In this document: positions 1-7,302 of the stretch, one piece after another | How the letters are laid out: each line of letters begins with the position of its first letter | Position numbering within the stretch: the stretch's first letter is position 1 | Assembly (NCBI GenBank): GCA_023451115.1 | Contig: JAEXFV010000041.1 | Location: 1 to 13,707 of the forward strand | DNA from: Bacillota bacterium | Lineage (GTDB): Bacteria > Bacillota > Clostridia > Christensenellales > CAG-138 | Direction: 5' to 3' | DNA: 13,707 bases | The notes under the pieces: model-generated | Told to the model about the DNA's origin: nothing | The model's input: only the letters and a program-made list of their open reading frames with translations | The model's database searches: none | Position numbers and translations under genes: made by a program

Positions 1-1001
1 ATCCCGCCCAGCACAAGGCAGCATTTATTTTCTCCAAACGTCCGGCATACCGCCCGATAATGTTGCCGTGCCAATATTTCTGTAGGCGCCATCATAACCG
101 CCTGGTATCCATTTTCCAGCGCAACTGCCATAGCAAACAGAGCCAACACGGTTTTGCCTGAACCCACGTCCCCCTGAATCAGGCGATTCATAGGAAACGG
201 CCGGGCCATATCTTCGCCAATCTCGTTTATCAGTCGCTGCTGTCCTTGCGTAAGAGAGAATGGCAACGTACGCACCAAATGCTCTCTTGCCTTTCCAGAT
301 TGGAAGGAAATCCCTCCGCGCTGGCTCCTCTCCTGTCGCAACATAGCAACAGCCAGCATGTACTGCAGCATATCCTCAAAGGAAAGCCTGCGCCTTGCCT
401 GCTCCAATGCCGTCCAGTCCTTAGGCTGATGCAGATTTTCCAAAGCAAAGTTCAACTCACAGAGCTGGTAACTTTGTCGGAACGCCTGGGGCAACGTTTC
501 TTTGCAGTTCCCCAGCGCCATTCTCAGCGCCTGGGCTACAGCGCTGCGAACCTGTGTCTGATTTAAGCCCTGCACCAGGGGATATACGGCCAAAATCCCC
601 GGCAATTCACCAGCCACCATCGGATTTACCAGTTTAACACCCCGGTTTTTGTCTACCCTGCCACAAAAAAAGCAGTTTTCTCCATTATGGACTTGGTTTT
701 TGCGGTATGGCTGATTGAACCAAACAAGCTGCGCTTTTCCCGTTTCATCCTGCACCGTTGCGGTTACCATTTGCAGACCGCCTCTAGGCCGCAACAACTT
801 TGCATCCCCTAAGACGCGGCCCTGCACTGCTGCAAGCTGGCCATGCTCCAAAGCACAAACCGGCGTGCAGCGGGAAAAATCCTGATACTCCCTTGGCATC
901 AGCAAAAGTAGCTCCCGTATCGTTGTTGCTCCCAGCTTTTCCAGCAGCGCAGCCCGGGCAGCTCCAATTCCCTTCAATGCAATTACCGGCGTATCCAGCA
1001 T
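1..1001 (-). CDS. recG: ATP-dependent DNA helicase RecG (N-terminal half, cut by window edge)
   Basis: RecG remodels stalled replication forks and branched recombination intermediates (reverses forks, migrates Holliday junctions). About 333 residues are visible and the frame is still open at base 1; the rest of the helicase motor lies outside the window. The start is ATG at 1001, preceded by GGGGGAA at good spacing. The N-terminus (TPVIALKGIGAARAALLEKL) has the typical RecG helix-hairpin opening, followed by a wedge/OB region with a GRV..NRGVKLVNP segment. The helicase part has the Walker A motif GDVGSGKT at residues 277-284 and the motif Ia-like MMAPTEILARQHY after it. It lies 77 bases downstream of fakA, as in other Firmicutes (B. 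subtilis has two sda genes between them, absent here), but an intrinsic terminator sits in the gap. Identification is firm; full length cannot be judged. Confidence 0.96.
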   Translation of the reverse strand, partial: MLDTPVIALKGIGAARAALLEKLGATTIRELLLLMPREYQDFSRCTPVCALEHGQLAAVQGRVLGDAKLLRPRGGLQMVTATVQDETGKAQLVWFNQPYRKNQVHNGENCFFCGRVDKNRGVKLVNPMVAGELPGILAVYPLVQGLNQTQVRSAVAQALRMALGNCKETLPQAFRQSYQLCELNFALENLHQPKDWTALEQARRRLSFEDMLQYMLAVAMLRQERSQRGGISFQSGKAREHLVRTLPFSLTQGQQRLINEIGEDMARPFPMNRLIQGDVGSGKTVLALFAMAVALENGYQAVMMAPTEILARQHYRAVCRTFGENKCCLVLGG

Positions 1002-1022
1002 ATTCTTCCCCCTTGCTTACCG

Positions 1023-1056
1023 AAAAATGGGCTTGCCCTAGAGAATGGCAAGCCCA
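1023..1056 (-). terminator. Intrinsic terminator between fakA and recG
   Basis: Read on the minus strand, a perfect 10-bp stem (TGGGCTTGCC / GGCAAGCCCA, loop of 9) is followed at once by TTTTT. It lies after the fakA stop and before the recG ribosome-binding site, so it should reduce transcription of recG from the asp23 promoter. On the plus strand no T tract follows, so the direction is minus. Confidence 0.75.
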
Positions 1057-1078
1057 CACAAATCAAATTATAATAGGA

Positions 1079-2716
1079 TTATTCCACAGAGAAGTAGTAA
1101 TAATACAGGGGCTGACCACCATTTTCCACAATGAACTCAACTTCCGGCCAATCCTTTTGCAGTTCTTCCACCAAGGCGTTGGCATTTTCCTCATCCAACC
1201 CCTCCCCGTAGAAAGCCGTTACAATGGCGTCATCCTGGCCATTTTTCTCCAGCATTTTTCGCACCAGGCCTACCGCCGCTTCATCCACATTGCGGCCCAC
1301 CGCCACGATTGCTTTATCCATCATGCCAATGATATCGCCCTTTTGGATGTTTGTTCCATTCATGTGCGTATCCCGCACCGCATAGGTAACAGCGCCGGAA
1401 ATGACGCCGGCAAACGCTTCTGTCATCCGCCGGGTATTATCCTCTACGGAAAGATCCGGATGGAACGCCATAGCCGCAGCAATCCCCTGGGGAATTGTCT
1501 TGGTAGGAATAACCACCACGTTGCAATCCATCAATTCCGCAGCTTGCTGGGCTGCTAAAATAATATTGGAATTATTGGGCAGAACAAACACATTGCGGGC
1601 ATTGACCTTGCGGATGGCTTTTGCGATGCTCTCGATACTGGGGTTCATGGTTTGTCCGCCCTGAATAAGCGCATCCACCGTTAAATCCGTAAACACCCTG
1701 CCAATGCCCTCTCCAGTAGAGATGGCAATCATGGCAAATTCCTTTTCGTTGCGCTTACGCTGCTCCATCAAATCCCGGTTTTGCTGGCGCATGTTTTCGA
1801 TTTTAACTTTGTCAACCTCGCCAAGGCGCAAGGCCAATTGCAAAATTTTCCCAGGAGAATTGGAGTGGACGTGCACTTTCACCATCCCCACATCATGGGC
1901 CACCACCACCGAGTCGCCGATGCGCATCAATTTTTCCCGGAATTTATCCAAATCATCTTCTTGAAACGCATCGGATAAATGGGTGATAAAAAATTCAGTA
2001 CAATAGCCAAATTTAATATCGCTAACATCATCCCGGCTCAGGTTATCTTCTTCGGCCGGGGCCGCTATAGGCTGTTCTTCTTCGTAGTCTTCCAGCTCTT
2101 CCCCGTCAATGGCCATTTTAAAGCCACGGTAAATGGTTAATAACCCTTTTCCGCCGGAGTCTACCACGCCAGCCTCTTTGAGCACAGGCAAAAGCTCCGG
2201 CGTAATGGCCAGCGCCTTTTCCCCGCTCTCCACCATTACATCAATCACCCGGTAAACGTTACCGCCCTGCTCTACCACTTCCTGCGCCGCCTGGGAAATC
2301 ATGCGCGACACCGTCAGCATCGTGCCCTCTTGTGGCTTCATAACCGCCTTATACGCGCTTTCCATGCCCATTTTCAGCGCTTGGGCCAGCATGGCGCCAT
2401 CCATTTCCTCCGCGTCCTTCAGCGCCCGGGAAAACCCCCTGAACAGCTGGGAAAGGATTACGCCAGAGTTCCCCCGCGCGCCCTTGAGAGCGCCAAGACT
2501 GGCTGCATCCGCCACGCAGGTAACAGTAGTGCAGTCCGCTGCGCGCACCTCTTTGATGGCACTTTGCATGGTCATAGACATGTTAGTGCCCGTGTCCCCA
2601 TCCGGCACGGGAAATACATTCAAAGAGTCGATCTGCGTCTTGTTCTTCTCCAGCAGCGCAGCGCCTGTTACCAGCATATCCTTTAACATTGCGCCGCTAA
2701 TCGTCAAACCATTCAA
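1079..2716 (-). CDS. fakA: Fatty acid kinase catalytic subunit FakA (DhaL/DAK2 family, YloV-like)
   Basis: FakA phosphorylates fatty acids held by a FakB (DegV-family) binding protein, giving acyl-phosphate for phospholipid synthesis; it is cytosolic. This 545-residue protein has the usual family length. The N-terminal DhaL-type domain (about residues 10-200) carries NVFPVPDGDTGTNM at 33-46, whose aspartates bind the Mg-nucleotide, and RGNSGVILSQLFRG further on. The middle and C-terminal regions end in the typical YGEGLDEENANAL...EFIVENGGQPLYYYYFSVE. The start is TTG at 2716, with AGGAGG eight bases upstream; a nearby ATG at 2712 is out of frame. No fakB is in the window, as is common because fakB genes lie elsewhere. 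It follows asp23 after a 126-base gap and probably shares its promoter. FakA is known; the specific substrate is inferred from the family. Confidence 0.95.
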   Translation of the reverse strand: MNGLTISGAMLKDMLVTGAALLEKNKTQIDSLNVFPVPDGDTGTNMSMTMQSAIKEVRAADCTTVTCVADAASLGALKGARGNSGVILSQLFRGFSRALKDAEEMDGAMLAQALKMGMESAYKAVMKPQEGTMLTVSRMISQAAQEVVEQGGNVYRVIDVMVESGEKALAITPELLPVLKEAGVVDSGGKGLLTIYRGFKMAIDGEELEDYEEEQPIAAPAEEDNLSRDDVSDIKFGYCTEFFITHLSDAFQEDDLDKFREKLMRIGDSVVVAHDVGMVKVHVHSNSPGKILQLALRLGEVDKVKIENMRQQNRDLMEQRKRNEKEFAMIAISTGEGIGRVFTDLTVDALIQGGQTMNPSIESIAKAIRKVNARNVFVLPNNSNIILAAQQAAELMDCNVVVIPTKTIPQGIAAAMAFHPDLSVEDNTRRMTEAFAGVISGAVTYAVRDTHMNGTNIQKGDIIGMMDKAIVAVGRNVDEAAVGLVRKMLEKNGQDDAIVTAFYGEGLDEENANALVEELQKDWPEVEFIVENGGQPLYYYYFSVE

Positions 2717-2842
2717 CTTTGTTTCCTCCTGTCCGGGCTGCCCAAGTTCCCCTTGCAGTGCCCCGGCATTCGATGATACTCAGCCGCAAAACGCGGGCAT
2801 GGCAAAACGCGCCAAGCAGAGCCGCCCAGCGCAGCAATCATA

Positions 2843-3193
2843 TTATACGCGGATGCTCTCCACGTGAATATTTACGTTTCGCACGGTTAACCCCGTCATC
2901 TCCTGGATACGATAGCGCACGTTATCCCTGGCATTCTGTGCCACTGCGGGCAGGCTTACGCCGTATTCCAGCGTAACAAACAGGTCGATATCCACCTCGG
3001 CATCTCCAACGGAGGTTACTTTAATTCCCCGTTTCAGGTTATCTTTTTTAATCAGCTCAATAAACGTATCCGAAGCCTTTTTGGCGCTCATGCCTACAAT
3101 CCCATAGTTTTCGCCCGCAGCATATCCCGCGATCGCCGCTACCAAGTCTTCCGGCATTACAATCTTGCCCAGTTCATTCCTGATTTCAGCCAT
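2843..3193 (-). CDS. yloU: Asp23/Gls24 family envelope stress response protein
   Basis: Asp23/Gls24 (DUF322) proteins are small, abundant, membrane-associated proteins linked to cell-envelope homeostasis in Gram-positive bacteria. The 116-residue length fits. The signature is visible: an N-terminal GKIVMPEDLVAAIAGYAAGENYGIVGMSAK, a central VDIDLFVTLEYGVSLPAVAQNARDNV and a terminal GLTVRNVNIHVESIRV. Start is ATG at 3193, with AAGGAGGG six bases upstream. It is the first gene of the asp23-fakA-recG cluster, a conserved Firmicutes order (yloU-yloV in B. subtilis), and has a good promoter about 85 bases upstream. The precise molecular role of the family is not settled. Confidence 0.94.
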   Translation of the reverse strand: MAEIRNELGKIVMPEDLVAAIAGYAAGENYGIVGMSAKKASDTFIELIKKDNLKRGIKVTSVGDAEVDIDLFVTLEYGVSLPAVAQNARDNVRYRIQEMTGLTVRNVNIHVESIRV

Positions 3194-3278
3194 GATGGTC
3201 CCTCCTTTTCATTTCCAGTGCATATTCAAACCCTGCGCTCTTTCAAAGCCCATGGTAATTGGGTATGTTGGTAAGTAT

Positions 3279-3307
3279 ATTCTATCGCAATCAGCCTATT
3301 CTATCAA
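3279..3307 (-). promoter_or_regulatory. Sigma-A type promoter of asp23-fakA
   Basis: On the minus strand the -35 box TTGATA (3307-3302) and -10 box TAGAAT (3284-3279) are separated by exactly 17 bases; each matches consensus at five of six positions. The predicted transcript has a leader of about 80 bases before the asp23 ATG at 3193. Confidence 0.7.
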
Positions 3308-3344
3308 CCTTCCTTTTTTTACAGAATGTGGCCTCTTTGTGAAG

Positions 3345-3369
3345 AAAACGCCGTGCATCCCGGCGTTTT
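3345..3369. terminator. Terminator-like hairpin between divergent asp23 and the GIY-YIG gene
   Basis: The arms AAAACGCCG (3345-3353) and CGGCGTTTT (3361-3369) form a 9-bp stem with a 7-base loop, and the last pairs are A/T on both strands, as in a bidirectional terminator. It lies upstream of the minus-strand asp23 promoter and 12 bases before the plus-strand GIY-YIG start, so it follows no gene in the window. It could insulate the two divergent units or act in the leader of the plus-strand gene. Confidence 0.45.
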
Positions 3370-3381
3370 GCGTGCTATGCT

Positions 3382-3690
3382 ATGAACATGGACAAAAAAC
3401 AAGCCTTTTATACTTATATCTTATATTGCGGGGATGGCAGCTTATATACCGGCTATACCCCCGATTTAGATCGCCGCTTACAGGCCCATAATGCCGGCCA
3501 GGGTGCAAAATACACCAGATCGCGCCTGCCTGTGCGCCTGGCATATGCTGAAGTTTTCCCCAACCGGGGAGAAGCCATGTCCCGGGAAGCAGCCATTAAA
3601 CGCCTTTCCCGCAAAGAAAAGCTGGCCCTGATTGCTTCCCAAAAGCAGCCCCAGCTACAACCTGATGCAGTCAATACGCTTTCGGACTAA
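3382..3690 (+). CDS. GIY-YIG nuclease-like protein (UPF0213/YhbQ-YazA family)
   Basis: Small single-domain GIY-YIG proteins of this type are predicted nucleases; the cellular role is not well defined. At 102 residues it fits the family. The GIY-YIG core is YTYILYCGDGSLYTGYT (about residues 10-26), followed by the conserved arginine in DLDRRLQAHN and the predicted catalytic glutamate in REAAIKRLSRKEKLALI. ATG at 3382 and ATG at 3388 are both possible starts; the second gives MDKKQAFYTYI, closer to relatives. Neither has a recognisable Shine-Dalgarno sequence, which is unusual here because nearly all neighbours have strong ones. It is alone on its strand; its stop overlaps the stop of the convergent membrane-protein gene by four bases, with no terminator seen between them. 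Family assignment is firm, function general. Confidence 0.9.
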   Translation: MNMDKKQAFYTYILYCGDGSLYTGYTPDLDRRLQAHNAGQGAKYTRSRLPVRLAYAEVFPNRGEAMSREAAIKRLSRKEKLALIASQKQPQLQPDAVNTLSD

Positions 3691-3977
3691 GCCTGGGGTG
3701 TTGGAGAAGCGGCCGGCTCTTCTTGCGGCTGCTTTGATTGCTGGTCCCCCTGAAGCAACGCAGCGCCTTGTCCCAACAAATCTGCAGCGCCTTGCTTGAT
3801 ACCGGAATCCTCCAGGAACTGGCCCACATCGTCTACCGCCTGCTTGCCCGCGTCTTTTAAATCGTCCAGTATCGCGTTGGGTGAGTTATCCTCCCGGTTT
3901 TCCAAATATGCCAGCACCAGCAGCAGCAACAATGCCACTACCGCAAATATAACAACAACTTTTAAAATCAGTCTCAT
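3687..3977 (-). CDS. Small single-pass membrane protein, unknown function
   Basis: I do not recognise a family. The 96 residues comprise a hydrophobic helix at about 4-24 (LILKVVVIFAVVALLLLLVL), an amphipathic stretch rich in Asp, Gly and Ala (about 33-77) and a low-complexity Gln/Pro/Glu tail. This suggests a membrane anchor with most of the protein on one side, probably outside. The chosen start is ATG at 3977 rather than the longer frame upstream: it has GGAGGAACC right before it and overlaps the TGA of the upstream lipoprotein gene as ATGA, typical of translational coupling. The two probably form one operon and may work together at the membrane. Its stop overlaps the stop of the convergent GIY-YIG gene. 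Confidence 0.75.
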   Translation of the reverse strand: MRLILKVVVIFAVVALLLLLVLAYLENREDNSPNAILDDLKDAGKQAVDDVGQFLEDSGIKQGAADLLGQGAALLQGDQQSKQPQEEPAASPTPQA

Positions 3978-4771
3978 GGTTCCTCCGTCGGTTCTGCTGC
4001 TTGTGCGCCAATTCCATAAGCGCCGGTTGTGTATTTGCGCAACGACTCCATAGGCAATACAAAACAAGGGAATTCAGCCTGATACGTCGTAATTTCATAC
4101 GGACGGTATAACAGCACAATGTTCCCCCCCTCGATCAGGTAAAAAAGCTGATCGTCCTGTACAGGGGGCACCTCATTTAACAGGGTGATCCCTCTGGCTA
4201 TGGCGGCATCGGATACCAAATCCGCCAACACGCCCCGCCAAGTGGTGTCGTCTGTTATAAAAAAGTCCGAAAGCCGGCATTGCGCCCCCGTCTGGCAGTC
4301 CAGCGTAATGGGCCGCATGGCCATATTGCCCTGCTGATCCTGCGCCTCAATCAATATGGAAACCACCGTGTCGCTTTGATACATGCAGCAATAGGTAATA
4401 AAGGCGGTATCCACATCAATCTGGCCCTGTTCCAGCACGGACTGTTCGCAATCCTGCAACTGTTTTTGTATTTTACCCCAAACTTCGCCGGAAGGTTCCT
4501 GCTGAATATTTTCCCAAAACCCTTCGGAAACAGACGCCTGCGCTTCGCACGCTACCTCTTGCGTATCCGCAGGCAATACCATGGTTAAATGGTCCGGTAC
4601 TTCGGTAGCCTGCACCCGATTATTTGCGACCGACGCTGCAGCGCTTTCCAGCAAAGCCTGGCTGGGCAATGGGGTGAATGCGTCCGGTGCGTTCTGCCCT
4701 GCTGTACAACCTAGGAAAAGGAAGCAGGCTATGGACATCAGCGCCGCAACCATTCGACGCATTTGCACCAC
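3974..4771 (-). CDS. Putative lipoprotein with DUF3298/RsiV-like C-terminal region
   Basis: This 265-residue protein is predicted to be exported and anchored outside the membrane. The N-terminus has basic residues (MRRM), a hydrophobic segment, and FLFLGC with Cys at 22, a somewhat loose lipobox (Phe and Leu at -3 and -2). Residues about 150-245 resemble DUF3298, the C-terminal domain of RsiV-type proteins: PITLDCQTGAQCRLSDFF, a helical LADLVSDAAI segment, then FYLIEGGNIVLLYRPYEI and FVLPMESLRKY. RsiV is an anti-sigma factor that binds lysozyme, but this protein lacks a cytosolic anti-sigma part and no ECF sigma factor is nearby, so that role is not implied. The start is GTG at 4771, with AGGAG seven bases upstream. 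It is coupled to the small membrane protein downstream. The domain call is from pattern recognition only. Confidence 0.75.
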   Translation of the reverse strand: MVQMRRMVAALMSIACFLFLGCTAGQNAPDAFTPLPSQALLESAAASVANNRVQATEVPDHLTMVLPADTQEVACEAQASVSEGFWENIQQEPSGEVWGKIQKQLQDCEQSVLEQGQIDVDTAFITYCCMYQSDTVVSILIEAQDQQGNMAMRPITLDCQTGAQCRLSDFFITDDTTWRGVLADLVSDAAIARGITLLNEVPPVQDDQLFYLIEGGNIVLLYRPYEITTYQAEFPCFVLPMESLRKYTTGAYGIGAQAAEPTEEP

Positions 4772-4807
4772 CGCCTTTCTCCTGCTTTTTTGTGTGTCTT
4801 TTCCCGT

Positions 4808-4816
4808 ATTGTATCA
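4808..4816 (-). promoter_or_regulatory. Extended -10 promoter candidate for the lipoprotein gene
   Basis: The minus strand reads TGATACAAT (4816-4808), an extended -10 element (TGn then TACAAT). There is no good -35 box at the expected distance. It lies about 37 bases before the GTG start of the lipoprotein gene. Confidence 0.4.
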
Positions 4817-4819
4817 CGC

Positions 4820-4844
4820 AATATTCCCAGCTTGTATGAATATT
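4820..4844. repeat. AT-rich inverted repeat upstream of the lipoprotein promoter
   Basis: AATATTC and GAATATT form a perfect 7-bp inverted repeat with 11 bases between. It lies just upstream of the extended -10 element, where a -35 box would be, and just after the thiI stop. It could be an operator or a weak transcript-end structure for thiI; no T tract follows it. Confidence 0.4.
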
Positions 4845-4851
4845 ATGTAAA

Positions 4852-6027
4852 TCACGCGTTGGGCGTTACCAGCAAAAGCTGGGTATTTTCCCGCGCCTTT
4901 TGAATCATCTCTGTAAAATCCACCAAAGCTTCGCTCTCCCGGAGCTTGTCCACCTTAGGCTTGGTTACAGGATGATTGGGAACGAATACTGTGCAGCAAT
5001 CCTCATAAGGGAGAATTGAGGTATCATACGTACCAATGGCCTTGGCACGCTCCACAATTTCTTCTTTATCAAAGCCAATCAACGGGCGAAATACGGGCAA
5101 TTCCACCGCATCATCCGTTACTGCCAGGCTTTCCATGGTCTGGCTTGCCACCTGCCCGATGGACTCACCGGTTACGAGAGCCTGCGCCCCATCCTCCCGG
5201 GCAATATCCTGGGCAATGCGCATCATCAGGCGACGCATCAGCACAGTGGTTTGGCTTGCAGGGCATTTCTCATAAATTGCCAGCTGAATATCCGTAAATG
5301 GCACCAAATGCAGCCGGATTTCTCCGGCAAAGCCCGAAACGATGCGGGTTAGCTCCACCACTTTGTCCCTGGCCCGCTCGCTGGTGTAGGGATAGCTGTA
5401 AAAGTGCACTGCGCTGAGCGCTACTCCCCGCTTGGCAATCATGTATCCAGCCACCGGGCTGTCGATCCCTCCGGAAATGAGCAAAGCTGCTCTGCCATTG
5501 CTGCCAACCGGCATGCCGCCTGCGCAAGGCGTCTCGTGTATATAAACGAAGGCCTTTTCCCGCACTTCCACGCCCACTTTAATCTGCGGGGTATGCACAT
5601 CCACTTTGAGCTGCGGGAAGCGTTTGAGCAAAACTTCACCTAATAAAGGATTCATCTGCTCTGTCCGTAAGGGGAAACGCTTGTCCGCCCGGCGGGCAAA
5701 CACTTTAAACGTAGCATGCTCCTTATCCGCCAATTCCTGCTCCATCAACTGGCAGGCTGCCGCGCATATCTTATCCCAATCCACTTCCAACGCCACCGCA
5801 GGGCTTACCGAATGCACGCCAAACACTTTTTGCAGTTTTGCAACGGCTGCTTCCACCTGTTCTTCCTGCAGACCATATACAAAAATACGGCTTTGCGCCC
5901 GTTCTACCCGTGCGCCCATGCCCTTGAGTGCATTGCGGATTGCCTCAACCAGCAAGCGCTCAAAAAAAGGCCGGTTTTGCCCTTTTAAATGAATCTCTGC
6001 ATAACGTACCAACAATACTGGCTCCAT
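4852..6027 (-). CDS. thiI: tRNA 4-thiouridine synthase ThiI (tRNA sulfurtransferase)
   Basis: ThiI adenylates U8 of tRNA and inserts sulfur to give 4-thiouridine, a near-UV sensor and stability modification; in some bacteria it also feeds thiamine synthesis. The 391-residue length matches the short Gram-positive form without a C-terminal rhodanese domain. The N-terminal ferredoxin-like part and THUMP domain span about 1-165; the PP-loop ATP pyrophosphatase motif SGGIDSPVA is at 185-193; the conserved PYEDCCTVFVPNHPVTKP, with Cys 344/345, is near the C-terminus. The start is ATG at 6027 with GGGAGAAAG just upstream. A cysteine desulfurase gene lies directly upstream on the same strand; in B. 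subtilis such a partner (NifZ) hands sulfur straight to ThiI, replacing the missing rhodanese domain. Confidence 0.97.
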   Translation of the reverse strand: MEPVLLVRYAEIHLKGQNRPFFERLLVEAIRNALKGMGARVERAQSRIFVYGLQEEQVEAAVAKLQKVFGVHSVSPAVALEVDWDKICAAACQLMEQELADKEHATFKVFARRADKRFPLRTEQMNPLLGEVLLKRFPQLKVDVHTPQIKVGVEVREKAFVYIHETPCAGGMPVGSNGRAALLISGGIDSPVAGYMIAKRGVALSAVHFYSYPYTSERARDKVVELTRIVSGFAGEIRLHLVPFTDIQLAIYEKCPASQTTVLMRRLMMRIAQDIAREDGAQALVTGESIGQVASQTMESLAVTDDAVELPVFRPLIGFDKEEIVERAKAIGTYDTSILPYEDCCTVFVPNHPVTKPKVDKLRESEALVDFTEMIQKARENTQLLLVTPNA

Positions 6028-6101
6028 TTACTTTCTCCCATCTTTTCATCCAAACAAAGTCTGGCGCGCATTGTGCAATACCAACGCTTTTATCTTTTTT
6101 T

Positions 6102-6130
6102 ATGGGGGAAGCGATTTCTTGCTCCCCCAT
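6102..6130. other. Stable hairpin in the desulfurase-thiI gap
   Basis: ATGGGGGAAGC (6102-6112) and GCTCCCCCAT (6121-6130) pair with a single-base bulge and an 8-base loop. On the minus (coding) strand it is followed by A residues, not T, so it does not look like a terminator for the desulfurase transcript. A T-rich run follows only on the plus strand, where no gene precedes it. It may be a processing or stability element between the two genes. Confidence 0.45.
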
Positions 6131-6153
6131 GTTTTCTCTTTTCTTACCGTCTG

Positions 6154-7296
6154 TTACCTTCGTTGAAAGCGACGTAAAAACGCCACGTTTTCAGCAATTG
6201 CATCCGCCGCCTGATCCATCTCCTGCACCGTATTGAAGGGACACAGGCTAAATCGTATGGCACCTTCCTGGCGGGGGCCAATCACTCCCATGGCGTTCAG
6301 CACCCGGTTTTTTCCTTTTTTATGCGCCGAGCAAGCTGAACCTGTGGACACATAAATTTCCTTTTGCTCCAGCGCGTGCAGCAGCACTTCTCCACGAACG
6401 CCTAAGAACGACACATTCAGAATATGCGGCGCTCCCTGCTGCGGCCCCGGCCCATTGATGATGGTGTCCGGAATGGTTAGCAGCCGCTGAGCAAGCTGCA
6501 CTTTACACGAGCGCATATATGCTGCCCAATCTTGTTGGCGCAGGCTATACTCTCCCAGCGCCGCATCCATACCCAATATACCCGGGGTATTGGTGGTGCC
6601 GGAGCGCCTGCCCATTTCCTGGCCGCCGCCAATTTGCCCTCCGGCCCAGCGTACGCCATTTCTAACATAAAGGGCTCCCACGCCCTTTGGCGCATGGAAT
6701 TTGTGGCCGCTGATGGAGTAAAGGTCGCAGGGAACCTTTCCAAAAGGCAGCTTACAAAAAGCCTGCACGCCGTCGACATGCAGCAGCGCTTGTGGCGCCC
6801 AACGCCGAATCATGGAATAAGCCTGGCCAATGTCATTGATTGCACCCGTTTCGTTATTCACATGCATCATAGAGACCAGCTGCACCTTATCGTTGAGCAG
6901 TGGGGCCAGTTCTTCCATTTTAACACGTCCCTGGTCGTCCACCCCCAAGTAGGCCACTTCATAGCCGGCATCTGCCAGCATATGAAACACTTCATACACG
7001 GAGGGATGCTCCACCTGGGTAGCAATAATGCGGCCCTTTCCCCTGCTTGCCCGCAAAGTGCCTAAAATAGCTGCGTTATTCGATTCTGTGCCGCCTGAGG
7101 TATAAATGATTTCCTGAGGGCTTGCGCCCAAAGCGCGGCCCAGGCGGCCCCTGGCTTCTTCCACTTTGCGTTCCGCCGCTACAGCAGGGCCATAGGCGCT
7201 GGATGGGTTGAAAAAAGCCTCGTTCAAGCAGTAGTCTACCGCCTCTACCGCCACTTTGAGCGGCTTTGTAGTAGCGCTGTTATCCAAATAGATCAT
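6154..7296 (-). CDS. nifZ: Cysteine desulfurase (NifS/IscS superfamily, NifZ-like partner of ThiI)
   Basis: This PLP-dependent enzyme converts cysteine to alanine and carries the released sulfur as a persulfide. At 380 residues it has the usual length. Visible features: the N-terminal IYLDNSATT, the PLP-stacking His in VEHPSV (97), Asp in LLHVDGVQAF (174), the Schiff-base Lys in SISGHKFHAPKG (199), and the catalytic Cys in VSTGSACSAHKKG (322). Start is ATG at 7296 with GGAGTGA upstream. It is followed on the same strand, after 126 bases, by thiI, so its likely job is to supply sulfur for tRNA 4-thiouridine; B. subtilis has the same order. No iscU/sufU scaffold is nearby, which argues against a main role in iron-sulfur assembly. 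The symbol follows the B. subtilis partner of ThiI by context; many databases would call it nifS or iscS. Confidence 0.93.
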   Translation of the reverse strand: MIYLDNSATTKPLKVAVEAVDYCLNEAFFNPSSAYGPAVAAERKVEEARGRLGRALGASPQEIIYTSGGTESNNAAILGTLRASRGKGRIIATQVEHPSVYEVFHMLADAGYEVAYLGVDDQGRVKMEELAPLLNDKVQLVSMMHVNNETGAINDIGQAYSMIRRWAPQALLHVDGVQAFCKLPFGKVPCDLYSISGHKFHAPKGVGALYVRNGVRWAGGQIGGGQEMGRRSGTTNTPGILGMDAALGEYSLRQQDWAAYMRSCKVQLAQRLLTIPDTIINGPGPQQGAPHILNVSFLGVRGEVLLHALEQKEIYVSTGSACSAHKKGKNRVLNAMGVIGPRQEGAIRFSLCPFNTVQEMDQAADAIAENVAFLRRFQRR

Positions 7297-7302
7297 AATG
7301 CT

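Noticed and set aside
1067..1072. TATAAT as a recG promoter
   Set aside because: No -35 at 16-18 bases, and a terminator hairpin begins within about 10 bases of the expected start.
800..1558. 252-codon plus-strand open frame
   Set aside because: It is antisense to recG and fakA, both firmly identified by motifs; the translation shows no domain.
3687..4067. Longer 126-residue version of the small membrane protein
   Set aside because: The extra N-terminus overlaps the lipoprotein gene and has no ribosome-binding site; ATG at 3977 has GGAGG and an ATGA overlap.
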